35,577 bases of DNA, taken from an uncultured bacterium (GTDB lineage: Bacteria > Cyanobacteriota > Vampirovibrionia > Gastranaerophilales > Gastranaerophilaceae). The stretch lies in NCBI GenBank assembly GCA_949300485.1, contig CASGEL010000015.1, forward strand, positions 1-35,577. The letters run 5' to 3'. The notes under the pieces were generated by a model. It was not told the origin of the DNA and searched no databases. It saw nothing but the letters and a program-made list of their open reading frames with translations. Positions 16,893-25,435 of this stretch are shown here, piece by piece (the stretch's first letter is position 1; every line of letters starts with the position of its first letter). Position numbers and translations under genes: made by a program.

Positions 16893-18845
16893 TTACTTTT
16901 TAGTAAGTTTTAATTCCCTGTTTGCTTTTTTTATATCAAAATCAGGTTTCAGTTCAAAAGTTTTTTCATAATCGCCTTTTGATTTTTCTTCGTCTCCGAG
17001 ATTTTTGTATATAAGGCTTCTTAAGTAGTATAAATCAGGAAGATCTTCCTTTAGTGCATTTTTAATGGCTGGGGCTGCATTTTGCAGTGCTTTTTCATAA
17101 TCTTTGAGCATATAATATAAGGAGGTTTTAAGTTTGTAGCCGTCAGGATTGTTTTTATCAAGTTCTGTAGCCTTATCAAGGTGTTTTAAAGCTTTTTTTA
17201 ATTTTCCAATATTCATTTCTATCCAGGCTAAGTTTACAAAAGCTGTTGGGTTTTCAGGTGCAATTTTAACAGTTTTTTGAGCAAGAGTTAATCCATCTTT
17301 AAAATTATTCATTAAAATTAGCAGACGAGATTTATTTAAGTATGCTAGCGGGTTATCAGGGTAAAGTTCAATTACTTTATCATAATATCTTATTGCCAGT
17401 TTATATTTTTTTAATACATCATAGCAATATGCTTTCCTGGCAAGAGTAAGAGCATAAAATTTTATGTCATCATCGTCTTTGCAGTGACAGTGTTTGAGAA
17501 TATAATTTGTATATTTTATTGCCTGTTGAAATTCTTTCATTTGACATTTTACAAATGTAATCATCTGATATATTCTTAAATTTTGGGGATGTTTTATCAG
17601 GTAGCTGTTTAAAAGTTTTTCAAATTTTGGATAATTATCTTCATTAGTGTTCTTTTCAATAATATATTCAAGCCAGAATATATCAATTGTAGGCAGTTCT
17701 TTTATCTCTTTTTCAAAAGTTTCAAAAAATTCATCATAATATTTTATAGCCAGTTTATCTTTTTTTAATAAATCATAGTAGAAGCCTTTTCTAAAAAGAG
17801 CATCAATTTTTATTTCATCGTTGTCTTTGCAGTGTTTTAGAATGTAATTTGTATATTTTATTGCCTGTTGAAATTTTTTCATTTGACCTTTTACATATGC
17901 AAGCATCTGATATATTCTTAAATCTTTCGGGTATTTTATCAGGTAGCCGTTTAAAAGTTTTTCAAATTTTGGATAATTATTTTCATTAGTGTTCTTTTCA
18001 ATAATATATTTAAGCCAGAATATATCAATTGTCGGCAATTCTTTTATAGCTTTTTCAAAAGGTTCAAAAAATTCATCATACATTTTGTTGTTGAAGTAAA
18101 GCATTCCTAGCTCTTCAAATGAATCAACATCACCTAATTTTATTGCTTTCTTATAATCTGCTATTGCACCTTTTATATCTTCTATTTCCTCTTTTACTCT
18201 TGCCCTGTAGCTATATAAATATCCTGTATCCGGATCAATACTTATCATTTTGTTATAGATTTCAATGAGTTTTTCCGGATTAATGTTTGGATAATCCAGA
18301 TAGTAATAATCGCTAAGCTTAAAATAATTACGAATATTATTCGGTTCGTATTCTATTGCTTTATTTATATATTTAAAAATTTCCTGTTTTGTTTTTTTAA
18401 ATAATTCAGGTTTTTTATGATAGTCAGGACACTTTTCTAATAAAATTTCAGCCATTAATATGTAGTATTTATATGGATTTTTAGGCAGATGAAATTCAAA
18501 CATTCTTTCGGAAAAATATAATGCGTTGTCTATATCTTTAATATCAAGTGAGTATTTTGTCATTAAATAGATACTTTCAATACTGTCAGGATTTTTAATA
18601 AGTGTAAGCATACTTAATGACAATGCTAAGAAGTCATATCTCATATTGGCGGCAACAGTTGTTTTGTGCAAAAGCTCTTTTTCAGTGTATTTATCAAGAT
18701 TATTATAAATTTCGGTTACTTCTTCGAGCCAGATTTCGTATTTTTTATGCTTTTCGGGGTGTGTTGTGTATGATTTTAAATAACTTTGATAAGCTTTTTC
18801 ATAATTCTTCTTGTTAAATAATTCTTTGAATTTGCAATTCAGCAT
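16893..18845 (-). CDS. Large TPR protein with a 114-residue internal duplication
   Basis: A 650-residue soluble protein of tandem TPR helices, clearest in the last third (PLAYLNKSRLLILMNNFKDGL, PTAFVNLAWIEMNIGKLKKAL, PDGYKLKTSLYYMLKDYEKAL, PDLYYLRSLIYKNLGDEEKS). Around residues 262-490 a block is present twice: KELPTIDIFWLKYIIEKNTN... and KELPTIDIFWLEYIIEKNTN..., each with RIYQM, FQQAIKYTNYILKHC and a KLAI-YYD end. The DNA repeat offset is 342 bp. TPR arrays are scaffolds; partners cannot be named. There is no signal peptide. The start is uncertain: AGAGGA is too far (16 bases) from ATG 18845. It lies just downstream of the GHL10 gene and may be co-transcribed. Confidence 0.85.
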   Translation of the reverse strand: MLNCKFKELFNKKNYEKAYQSYLKSYTTHPEKHKKYEIWLEEVTEIYNNLDKYTEKELLHKTTVAANMRYDFLALSLSMLTLIKNPDSIESIYLMTKYSLDIKDIDNALYFSERMFEFHLPKNPYKYYILMAEILLEKCPDYHKKPELFKKTKQEIFKYINKAIEYEPNNIRNYFKLSDYYYLDYPNINPEKLIEIYNKMISIDPDTGYLYSYRARVKEEIEDIKGAIADYKKAIKLGDVDSFEELGMLYFNNKMYDEFFEPFEKAIKELPTIDIFWLKYIIEKNTNENNYPKFEKLLNGYLIKYPKDLRIYQMLAYVKGQMKKFQQAIKYTNYILKHCKDNDEIKIDALFRKGFYYDLLKKDKLAIKYYDEFFETFEKEIKELPTIDIFWLEYIIEKNTNEDNYPKFEKLLNSYLIKHPQNLRIYQMITFVKCQMKEFQQAIKYTNYILKHCHCKDDDDIKFYALTLARKAYCYDVLKKYKLAIRYYDKVIELYPDNPLAYLNKSRLLILMNNFKDGLTLAQKTVKIAPENPTAFVNLAWIEMNIGKLKKALKHLDKATELDKNNPDGYKLKTSLYYMLKDYEKALQNAAPAIKNALKEDLPDLYYLRSLIYKNLGDEEKSKGDYEKTFELKPDFDIKKANRELKLTKK

Positions 18846-18912
18846 AATAATTTGTTGTTATTCCTCTGTTATTCTTTTGTAAAGACCCAGAAGCCTTTGT
18901 TGTTAGTGGTTG

Positions 18913-20781
18913 TTATGACTTTTCGCGGTTTTGATTCTTCTTTTTTTGCCAAGGAAATATCTTCCACTTTTTTTTTTCAGCAATAACATTTTTCTTTGGC
19001 TTAGCTTCGTTAAATACACTTGCCATTAGAGTTGTTGTGTAAACAGGTGTTGTATGAGCGTAATCAAATATTATAACTCCGTTTGCATTTAATCTTCTCG
19101 TTTGATATATTTGTCTGATTAAATCTTCAGATGCTCCACCCATAAATGTTATAAATAATCCTGCATATAGGTCTGTAGACTCTGATTTTACACTCATTAC
19201 ATCACTCATCATTGATGCCAGCATTTTAGGATCATATGTTAAAAATAATGGAGTAAACCCATCAATGTAGTTGTTTTTTGACCAGGATCTCCAATCCTGC
19301 TGTTTGCTCGAAAGGGCTGACACTATATCAGGAAATATAACGGCACTAATATAGACTCCTTTTTCTCTACCTAATTTTCCTACTTTTTTAACAAATTGAG
19401 TTACATTATTTCTTCGGTAATCATTCCAGTCAAGCCACTGAGCATCAGTGTTTGTTAATGTCAATGGATCAACTCCGTACAGTAATTTAAAATCATTTCT
19501 TGCATATTCAGTAAAGCCCCAAGCGTAAATATCTCGAGCAAGGCTTGTGTTAGGATATCTTATATAGTCAAGATTTATACCATCCGGTTTATATTCGGTT
19601 ATAATTTCATCTAATAGCTCTAAAAGAAAATCTTGGACTTCCGGGTTTGCAGGATCTATAAAGTATCCGTTGTGCTCTGAACCTGAACGAGTTGCTTTTG
19701 GAGATTCTGCATCTCGTTTTATTTTATTCCCCCAATCCGGTCTTACAGATAATATGCTTGACGGATCTGATTCAGGAGTCTGATTTCCAACATAGAATGA
19801 CTGGAACCAAATATGTACTTTTATATCTCGTTTGTGTGCTTCCTTTATCCATATTTCAAGCGGATCAAAACCTTCAAATTTTGGATTTTGTACGGTAAAT
19901 CCGTATTTATTCATAGTTTTGCTTGGAAATATTGTTTTTCCATGAAAATAGGTTTCAAGAAATATGTTATTAAAACCGTTTTCTTTAATATTATCAAGTG
20001 TAGCTATTATTTGTTCTTTTGATGTTTCGGTAGGTCTTATCCAGGTCCCTCTCATTTCGTCTTTTATATATGGCAAAGATGTTTTGATTGCCATATTTGC
20101 AGCATCAATTGCTTCATGTGTATATTGGCTGAGGATGGAACTGTTCTGTTTTTCATTTTCTGCTATTTTTAAATAGTTTTCAGCAGTTACTATATGACCT
20201 TCAGGAACAGTATAGTTGTAATCGTTAACTGTATTTTTGTAGTAATCAATTATTGACTTTGCTTCATTGATTTTTGCTCTAGCTTCATAGGTATAACTTT
20301 CAGATGTGGTGTATGCAGTGATTGTCTTATTAAATATGTCAACATATATTTTTGAGCCTACTGAAATGTTTTTACTAATCCAATTTTTAGCTTTTCCATG
20401 TCCGCTTATAACTAATCCGTTTTTAGGAATAGTCGAGTCTGCTCCGCTTAATGCTGTAACGGTATTTTCTTCTACTATAGCCTCTGTTCCAAACTCATTG
20501 GTACCTGTATGTATTCCAAAATTTGGGGTGTAAATTATTAAGTCATCAACCCCCCTGCCTCCAGGGAAAATACTTGCATTAAAGCTCGGGTCGATTGCTT
20601 TTATTGTGGCACTGCTTTTTTTAAAAACTACTTCATTAGGATTAATTGTGTATGGGGAAAATGCTGAAATTATCGGCTGAGTAGGGGTATCAAATGCAGA
20701 AAAATCTATATCTTCTGCGTTTACTTTGCCGGAGAATAAGAATAATAATGTAGCTAATATTAATATTTTAAATTTTTTCAC
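18913..20781 (-). CDS. Secreted glycoside-hydrolase-like family 10 (GHL10/YngK-type) protein
   Basis: A 622-residue protein with a signal peptide (KKFKILILATLLFLFSGKVNA|ED, split here by charge) and an N-terminal domain of about 220 residues. The GHL10 barrel starts with EMRGTWIRPTETSKEQI and continues with NGFNNIFLETYFHG, DIKVHIWFQSFYVG, GYFIDPANPEVQDFLLELL, DGINLDYIRYPN, GVYISAVIFPD, and NGVIIFDYAH. The D-x-x-R-Y-P segment (LDYIRYPN) contains the acidic residue expected in the active site. Members are thought to act on cell-wall or extracellular glycans; the substrate is unproven. The start is GTG at 20781, two bases after the stop of the TPR gene, implying translational coupling. The basic C-terminus (EKKKWKIFPWQKKK) is unusual. 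Confidence 0.85.
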   Translation of the reverse strand: MKKFKILILATLLFLFSGKVNAEDIDFSAFDTPTQPIISAFSPYTINPNEVVFKKSSATIKAIDPSFNASIFPGGRGVDDLIIYTPNFGIHTGTNEFGTEAIVEENTVTALSGADSTIPKNGLVISGHGKAKNWISKNISVGSKIYVDIFNKTITAYTTSESYTYEARAKINEAKSIIDYYKNTVNDYNYTVPEGHIVTAENYLKIAENEKQNSSILSQYTHEAIDAANMAIKTSLPYIKDEMRGTWIRPTETSKEQIIATLDNIKENGFNNIFLETYFHGKTIFPSKTMNKYGFTVQNPKFEGFDPLEIWIKEAHKRDIKVHIWFQSFYVGNQTPESDPSSILSVRPDWGNKIKRDAESPKATRSGSEHNGYFIDPANPEVQDFLLELLDEIITEYKPDGINLDYIRYPNTSLARDIYAWGFTEYARNDFKLLYGVDPLTLTNTDAQWLDWNDYRRNNVTQFVKKVGKLGREKGVYISAVIFPDIVSALSSKQQDWRSWSKNNYIDGFTPLFLTYDPKMLASMMSDVMSVKSESTDLYAGLFITFMGGASEDLIRQIYQTRRLNANGVIIFDYAHTTPVYTTTLMASVFNEAKPKKNVIAEKKKWKIFPWQKKKNQNREKS

Positions 20782-20783
20782 TA

Positions 20784-21473
20784 TTATTGCTTTCTTCTTT
20801 TATTATAATATCCTGTATTTTTATATTTTAATGTCTCTATTTCTCTGATTTTTTCGGGTAACAACGTATTATTTGGTTGTATTAAAAATGCTTTTTTATA
20901 GTATTGATTTGCTCTTAATAGGTCTCCCAATTTTTCATACATAATAGCCATTTTTACTAATACGTTAAAGTTTTCTCTAAAGCCGTTTTCAAATGCTGTA
21001 TTATAATAATGTAACGCTCTTATATAATCTTCTCTTGTATAATAGTATTCTCCAAAATAGTAATTTGTTAAGGCATTTGTTTTGTCAATTTTCAGGGCTC
21101 TAAAAAAATAAGCTTTTGAATAACTATTTTGTTTTTCGTAGTCGTATACTCTTGCCATCTGTACAAGCGGATAAATATTATGAGGTTCAATTTTAGTGAG
21201 AATAAAATATTCGCCGCTTGCTCTTTGAAGATAATCTTTTTTTTCTTTTGCTGTCTGAGCTTTTAAAGCCTTTTCAAAATAATAATCCGCTAATTTTAAA
21301 GTGGAATCCGTATCAATTTTCGAATAGTCAATAAGTGCATTGTTGTAATTTACTTCTCCAAATTCAACAGCCATAACTGCATTATTATAAGTGCTTCCAA
21401 TCAACATGAAAGCACTTATAGATAATGCGATAATTTTATAAATCTGTGTAAGATGGAGTTGTATCTGTGTCAT
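20784..21473 (-). CDS. Exported TPR protein
   Basis: About 229 residues from ATG 21473 (MTQIQLHLTQIYK). I prefer this to the in-frame start at 21518 because it gives a normal signal sequence (IIALSISAFMLIGSTYNNAVMA) and a smaller overlap. Three or more TPR units follow: IYPLVQMARVYDYEKQNSYS, TNALTNYYFGEYYYTREDYI, FNVLVKMAIMYEKLGDLLRA, with the C-terminus basic (NTGYYNKRRKQ). It overlaps the end of the upstream small gene by 38 bases in another frame and is followed 2 bases later by the GHL10 start, so the three genes form one tightly coupled unit. A periplasmic scaffold for the GHL10 enzyme is a plausible inference. Confidence 0.75.
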   Translation of the reverse strand: MTQIQLHLTQIYKIIALSISAFMLIGSTYNNAVMAVEFGEVNYNNALIDYSKIDTDSTLKLADYYFEKALKAQTAKEKKDYLQRASGEYFILTKIEPHNIYPLVQMARVYDYEKQNSYSKAYFFRALKIDKTNALTNYYFGEYYYTREDYIRALHYYNTAFENGFRENFNVLVKMAIMYEKLGDLLRANQYYKKAFLIQPNNTLLPEKIREIETLKYKNTGYYNKRRKQ

Positions 21474-21756
21474 GATGATATATTGAATAATCTTCCGCAG
21501 CTGGGTCAGTATACACATACAATTTTCTCCAGAATCTTACAAATTTATTTTGCTTTCTGTAAGCCTCTTCATCAGGTGTATAATATTCCTGACGAGTGGC
21601 TCTGGCTTTACTTACACTCACAATATCTGCAGTTTGAGCAGAATATCCGTTTTTTCTTAAAATTGCAGGATTTGTAGCTTGATCTACAGATATAGCTGCA
21701 TTTGTAGGTATTTGTGCAGATACAGCCAATAGTGCAATTAATAATACTTTTTTCAT
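21436..21756 (-). CDS. Small exported hypothetical protein
   Basis: A 106-residue protein from ATG 21756. AGAGG sits 5-6 bases upstream, which decides against the GTG two codons earlier. A signal peptide (MKKVLLIALLAVSAQIPTNA|AIS) precedes about 85 residues without recognisable domain, including KARATRQEYYTPDEEAYRKQ, RFWRKLYVYTD and a histidine/threonine-rich end (YHHDTDTTPSYTDL). It is the first gene of the 21756-18913 unit and has its own strong promoter. Function unknown; the context is an envelope glycan protein cluster. Confidence 0.7.
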   Translation of the reverse strand: MKKVLLIALLAVSAQIPTNAAISVDQATNPAILRKNGYSAQTADIVSVSKARATRQEYYTPDEEAYRKQNKFVRFWRKLYVYTDPAAEDYSIYHHDTDTTPSYTDL

Positions 21757-21778
21757 AGTCACCTCTTTTTATTATAAT

Positions 21779-21807
21779 ATTATATTTCCATTTTATAATA
21801 CTTGCAA
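21779..21807 (-). promoter_or_regulatory. Promoter of the exported-protein/TPR/GHL10 unit
   Basis: On the minus strand TTGCAA (21807-21802), 17 bases, then a perfect TATAAT (21784-21779), 22 bases before the ATG at 21756, with AGAGG in between. Confidence 0.65.
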
Positions 21808-21843
21808 TAATATTATAATTTGTTTACATAAAATAGTCATGGA

Positions 21844-22899
21844 TTATTTGTATGATTTCAAAATGACTTCTTCCAGCTTATCTAGCAGATCTTCTTCAGG
21901 TACTCTTGCTATAATTTCCCCTTTTTTAAAAATATAGCCTTCGTTTATACCGCCGGCAATTCCAAAATCAGCATGTTTTGCTTCTCCTGGACCGTTCACA
22001 GCACAGCCCATTGTTGCAATTGTAATATTCGCATCAAGATTTTTAAATCTTTCTTCTACTTTTTTTGCTAAATTTATTAAATCAATTTGTGTTCTTCCGC
22101 AGGTAGGACAAGATACAAAATTCACCCCTTTTTGTCGTAGTTTTAGGCTTTTTAAAATATCAAAACCTGCATAAACTTCTTCTATAGGGTCTTCAGTAAG
22201 AGATACTCTTATTGTATCTCCTATTCCTTCTGCAAGTAATGTTCCAAGACCGATTGAGGATTTTATCAATCCATTTTTCAATGTTCCCGCTTCTGTCACT
22301 CCAAGGTGAAGCGGATAAGGTATTTTTTGTGCAATTGATCTGTACGCTTCAATTGTAGTCATAACATCAGATGATTTTAGAGAAACTTTTATTAAATCAA
22401 AGTCTAAATCTTCTAATATTTTAATGTGGCGCATTGCACTTTTAACCATTTTTTCATAGAGTGGAATGCTTTTCTCCTGTAAATCTTTTTCCAAAGAACC
22501 TGCATTTACACCTATTCTTATTGGAATTTTTTGTTGCTTCGCAAGCTTTACTACTTTTTCTATATTTTCTTTTTTTCCAATGTTGCCCGGATTTAACCTA
22601 AGTGCCGCAATTCCGTTGTTAATACACTGAATTGCAAGTCTGTAATCAAAATGAATATCGGCAATTAAGGGAATTGGTGATATTTTGACTAGTTCTTTTA
22701 TTGCTTCTGCGGCATCTTTATTTAAAACTGCTAGTCTTACAAGTTCGCAGCCCGCATTTGCAAGCTCTTGAATTTGCATAGATGTTTCAGTAATATTTCT
22801 CGTGTCAGTGTTGCACATTGATTGAACGCTAATAGGATTATTATTACCGATTTTTACATTTCCGATTGAAATCTCTTTTGATTTTCTTCTTTTTATCAT
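21844..22899 (-). CDS. ispG: 4-hydroxy-3-methylbut-2-enyl diphosphate synthase
   Basis: IspG (GcpE) performs the penultimate step of the MEP isoprenoid pathway, reducing MEcPP to HMBPP with a [4Fe-4S] cluster. The 351-residue protein is of the short bacterial type. Visible blocks: PISVQSMCNTDTR near the start, PLIADIHFDYRLAI (about 77-90), LRLNPGNIG, and the cluster cysteines C264 and C267 (VSCPTCGRTQ) and C299 (TMGCAVNGPGEA) with the downstream glutamate of GPGE. All match the known ligands. No Shine-Dalgarno sequence precedes the ATG; a TG-A-TACAAT extended -10 ends six bases upstream, predicting a leaderless mRNA. It is divergent from the metallophosphoesterase gene with only 42 bases between. 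Confidence 0.96.
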   Translation of the reverse strand: MIKRRKSKEISIGNVKIGNNNPISVQSMCNTDTRNITETSMQIQELANAGCELVRLAVLNKDAAEAIKELVKISPIPLIADIHFDYRLAIQCINNGIAALRLNPGNIGKKENIEKVVKLAKQQKIPIRIGVNAGSLEKDLQEKSIPLYEKMVKSAMRHIKILEDLDFDLIKVSLKSSDVMTTIEAYRSIAQKIPYPLHLGVTEAGTLKNGLIKSSIGLGTLLAEGIGDTIRVSLTEDPIEEVYAGFDILKSLKLRQKGVNFVSCPTCGRTQIDLINLAKKVEERFKNLDANITIATMGCAVNGPGEAKHADFGIAGGINEGYIFKKGEIIARVPEEDLLDKLEEVILKSYK

Positions 22900-22900
22900 A

Positions 22901-22923
22901 AAATAATTGTATCACAATTATTT
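22901..22923. promoter_or_regulatory. Palindrome and ispG -10 in the ispG/phosphoesterase intergenic gap
   Basis: A perfect 9-bp inverted repeat (AAATAATTG and CAATTATTT around TATCA) fills half of the 42-base gap. The minus-strand -10 of ispG (TACAAT, 22911-22906, with upstream TG at 22914-22913) lies inside it. This may be an operator affecting both genes, or just A+T-rich symmetry. Confidence 0.4.
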
Positions 22924-22941
22924 AAAAGAGAGGGTAAATTT

Positions 22942-23676
22942 ATGAGAATTGCAGTATTATCGGATTTGCATGCTAATGCCCAAGCGTTGGAAGCTGTTAT
23001 GAATGATGTCGTTAATCAAAATTGCGAGCATGTCTTTTGTTTGGGTGATATTGCATTAGCCGGTCCTCAGCCAAAAGAAGTCACAGATTATGTTATGGCA
23101 CAAAATACTTGGACTGTAATTCAAGGTAATACTGACAGGATGATTGCTCAATACGGTCCTGATGTTGTTGAATTTTTGCAGGCGCAGTATCCTATTATGG
23201 CTAATGCTATAGCAGACGATGTATTGGCTTTGGATGATGCTCATCGTGCATATTTAGCTGAGCTTCCTCCACAATTGAGTTTTGATGTTGAAGGGTGTAA
23301 TGTTTTGTTGGTTCATGGGTCTCCGAGGGCTAATAATGAAGATATTTTGCCGGGAATGCCTTTAGAGGTCGTAGAAGAAATTATTGAAGGTACATCTGAA
23401 AAATTAATTTTGTGCGGTCATACTCATGTTCCTTGCGGCTATCAGACTAATACAGGTCAAACAGTTGTAAATGTTGGTAGTGTAGGTCGTCCAATGACTC
23501 AAGAACCAAAAGCTTGTTATGCAATTATTGATTTTTCTCAAGGTTCATTTGAAGTTAGACACAGGTTTGTTGATTATGATAATGTATTAGCGGCTCAAAT
23601 TATGTCGCAAAGAGGTTTTGTAGGTGCAGACAGACTTGCGGATATCCTATTAAATCCTGTTGAACGTCATATATAA
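22942..23676 (+). CDS. Calcineurin-like metallophosphoesterase (YfcE/MJ0936-like)
   Basis: A 244-residue single-domain phosphoesterase with all metal-site blocks: LSDLHAN (D8, H10), CLGDIALAGP (D36), QGNTDRM (N63), LLVHGSP (H125) and LCGHTHVP (H160, H162), then VVNVGSVGRP. The family hydrolyses phosphodiesters or phosphomonoesters using two metal ions; the substrate is unknown. No signal peptide. Its codons are richer in G+C than the flanking genes. AGAGAGGG lies 7 bases before the ATG. The last 30 residues (VLAAQIMSQRGFVGADRLAD) form a helical extension. It heads a plus-strand run with the YkgJ and rlmN genes, though each of those has its own promoter-like sequence. Confidence 0.88.
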   Translation: MRIAVLSDLHANAQALEAVMNDVVNQNCEHVFCLGDIALAGPQPKEVTDYVMAQNTWTVIQGNTDRMIAQYGPDVVEFLQAQYPIMANAIADDVLALDDAHRAYLAELPPQLSFDVEGCNVLLVHGSPRANNEDILPGMPLEVVEEIIEGTSEKLILCGHTHVPCGYQTNTGQTVVNVGSVGRPMTQEPKACYAIIDFSQGSFEVRHRFVDYDNVLAAQIMSQRGFVGADRLADILLNPVERHI

Positions 23677-23689
23677 TATATGCTAAACT
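23660..23689 (+). promoter_or_regulatory. Promoter of the YkgJ-family gene, predicted leaderless
   Basis: TTGAAC (23660-23665), 18 bases, then an extended -10, TG-C-TAAACT (TAAACT 23684-23689), ending six bases before ATG 23696. A perfect TATAAT also occurs at 23672-23677. There is no Shine-Dalgarno sequence. Confidence 0.4.
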
Positions 23690-23695
23690 TTTATT

Positions 23696-24376
23696 ATGGA
23701 TGAATTGTCTGAACATATAAACAATTTGCGAGTAAGGTATAGGGAAATATTTTTAGATCTGGCAAAGAAGATTGAATCTGAAGTTTCGAGCTTAAAACCT
23801 GAGAAACTATCCGGAGAAATATTTGATTATTATGAGAAAAATTCTTACGGCAGAAGATGGCAAGACAGCGTCTTATCAATGATAAAAAAGATATATTATT
23901 CAGAAATGATTAAGATGCGCGTTCAAATAAATAATATACGGGATAATTATAGTTGTAATGGCTGCGGAACTTGCTGCAGGCTTGCGTGCAGTGAATTTTC
24001 TTATGGTGAATTAAAAGAAAAGGCGAAAGGTGGAGATAATTTAGCAAAACAATTTCTTCAAACCTTTGTTCCATATAACTCGTTGGATGATGTCGAAAAT
24101 ATTTTTCCGGAATACTTGAAATTATTGAAAAATCAAAATGAGTCGGGCTATTATTTTTACCATTGTCCAAAAGTTACATCAGAAAACAAGTGTCCTGATT
24201 ATGAAAACAGACCGCAGATATGCAGAGATTTTCCTGATAATCCGATTGCTTTTTTACCGTTGTCTTGCGGGTATATGGGGTGGAAGTTAAAATCTGAAGA
24301 ACTTTCCTTGAAACTGAGTGCACTGTCAGAAATTATAAGTTTTTATATTCAAAAACTGAATAAATTGCACAAATAG
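23696..24376 (+). CDS. YkgJ-family cysteine-cluster protein
   Basis: A 226-residue protein. A helical N-terminus (1-80) precedes the cysteine cluster CNGCGTCCRLAC (C87, C90, C93, C94, C98), and a second set lies in HCPKVTSENKCPDYENRPQICRDFP. The C-x-x-C-x-x-C-C and C-x8-C-x-x-Y-x-x-R-P-x-x-C pattern defines the YkgJ/UPF0153 family, thought to bind zinc or an Fe-S cluster; the function is unknown. The final YMGWKLKSEELSLKL part is helical. The gene begins 19 bases after the phosphoesterase stop with no Shine-Dalgarno sequence and ends 23 bases before rlmN. Confidence 0.85.
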   Translation: MDELSEHINNLRVRYREIFLDLAKKIESEVSSLKPEKLSGEIFDYYEKNSYGRRWQDSVLSMIKKIYYSEMIKMRVQINNIRDNYSCNGCGTCCRLACSEFSYGELKEKAKGGDNLAKQFLQTFVPYNSLDDVENIFPEYLKLLKNQNESGYYFYHCPKVTSENKCPDYENRPQICRDFPDNPIAFLPLSCGYMGWKLKSEELSLKLSALSEIISFYIQKLNKLHK

Positions 24377-24393
24377 TTTCAGCATGTGATAAT
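24365..24393 (+). promoter_or_regulatory. rlmN promoter, predicted leaderless
   Basis: TTGCAC (24365-24370), exactly 17 bases, then GATAAT (24388-24393), ending six bases before ATG 24400. No Shine-Dalgarno sequence is present. The promoter overlaps the end of the YkgJ-family gene. Confidence 0.55.
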
Positions 24394-24399
24394 TAGTTT

Positions 24400-25419
24400 A
24401 TGAAAGTATTATCAGGACTTACACTAAAAGAAATAGAACAAATAACAGATGAGCTTGGTGCAAGTAAATTCAGAGCAAGGCAAATTCATAATTGGATTTA
24501 CTTGAAATCAGTTAAAACAATAGATGAAATGACAGATTTGTCTGTTAAATTTCGTAATGAATTAAAAAAAATTGCGATTGTTTCTGATATAAAAATAAAA
24601 GTTAAACAGGTAAGTAAAGACGGAACTATAAAATATTTGCTTGAATTTCCCGATGGTGAGTGTGTTGAAACGGTTTTAATGCGTTTTGATAATCGGGCAA
24701 ACTTGACGGCTTGTGTAAGTTCTCAGGTTGGATGTGCCGTAAATTGTACTTTTTGTGCAACCGGTAAACGCGGTTTTATAAGAAACTTGACTTATAAAGA
24801 AATTATTGAGCAGGTTTTGACTATTCAAAGAGATACTGGGTTAAAAGTTACGAATGTTGTTTTTATGGGACAGGGTGAACCTTTGTTAAATCTTGATAAT
24901 GTTTTGAATGCTATGGAAATTTTTAATGAAAGTTTCCAAATCGGTGCAAGGCGTTTAACGGTTTCAACCTCAGGAATAATTCCGCAAATTAAAAGACTTG
25001 CAGATCTTGATATGCAGTCTACTCTTGCATTATCATTGCATGCATCAAACCATGAAACTCGATTAAAATTGATGCCTATTGAGGCAACGTATAATATGAA
25101 GGATTTGCACAATGCTTTAAAATATTATGTTGAGAAGACCGGGCGAAGAATTACAATTGAGTATTTATTGATTAGGGATTTGAATGATACTATTGATGCA
25201 GTGAAAGAATTAGCTTTATATTTAAAAGATATTAAATGTAATATAAATTTGATCCCTTACAATCCAACTGAGCAAAATGATTACCAAAGACCTTCAAACA
25301 ATTCAATTATGCGGTTTAAGTCACTGATGGAGCATTCAGGTAAAAAAGTTACTGTTCGGCTCGAACGTGGCGCAGATATTGATGCGGCCTGCGGTCAGCT
25401 TAGAGGGAAGGTTGATTAG
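24400..25419 (+). CDS. rlmN: 23S rRNA (adenine-2503-C2)-methyltransferase
   Basis: RlmN is a radical-SAM enzyme that methylates C2 of A2503 in 23S rRNA and A37 of some tRNAs. The 339-residue protein has the N-terminal RNA-binding helices (GASKFRARQIHNWIY), the radical-SAM motif GCAVNCTFCATG (C112, C116, C119), VVFMGQGEPLLN, LALSLHA, and the C-terminal AACGQLRG whose cysteine (C331) carries the methyl group in the mechanism. All catalytic residues are present and the length is normal. It appears to have its own leaderless promoter. A truncated pilin gene follows at once. Confidence 0.96.
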   Translation: MKVLSGLTLKEIEQITDELGASKFRARQIHNWIYLKSVKTIDEMTDLSVKFRNELKKIAIVSDIKIKVKQVSKDGTIKYLLEFPDGECVETVLMRFDNRANLTACVSSQVGCAVNCTFCATGKRGFIRNLTYKEIIEQVLTIQRDTGLKVTNVVFMGQGEPLLNLDNVLNAMEIFNESFQIGARRLTVSTSGIIPQIKRLADLDMQSTLALSLHASNHETRLKLMPIEATYNMKDLHNALKYYVEKTGRRITIEYLLIRDLNDTIDAVKELALYLKDIKCNINLIPYNPTEQNDYQRPSNNSIMRFKSLMEHSGKKVTVRLERGADIDAACGQLRGKVD

Positions 25420-25435
25420 TTTTTCTTTTTTTTAA

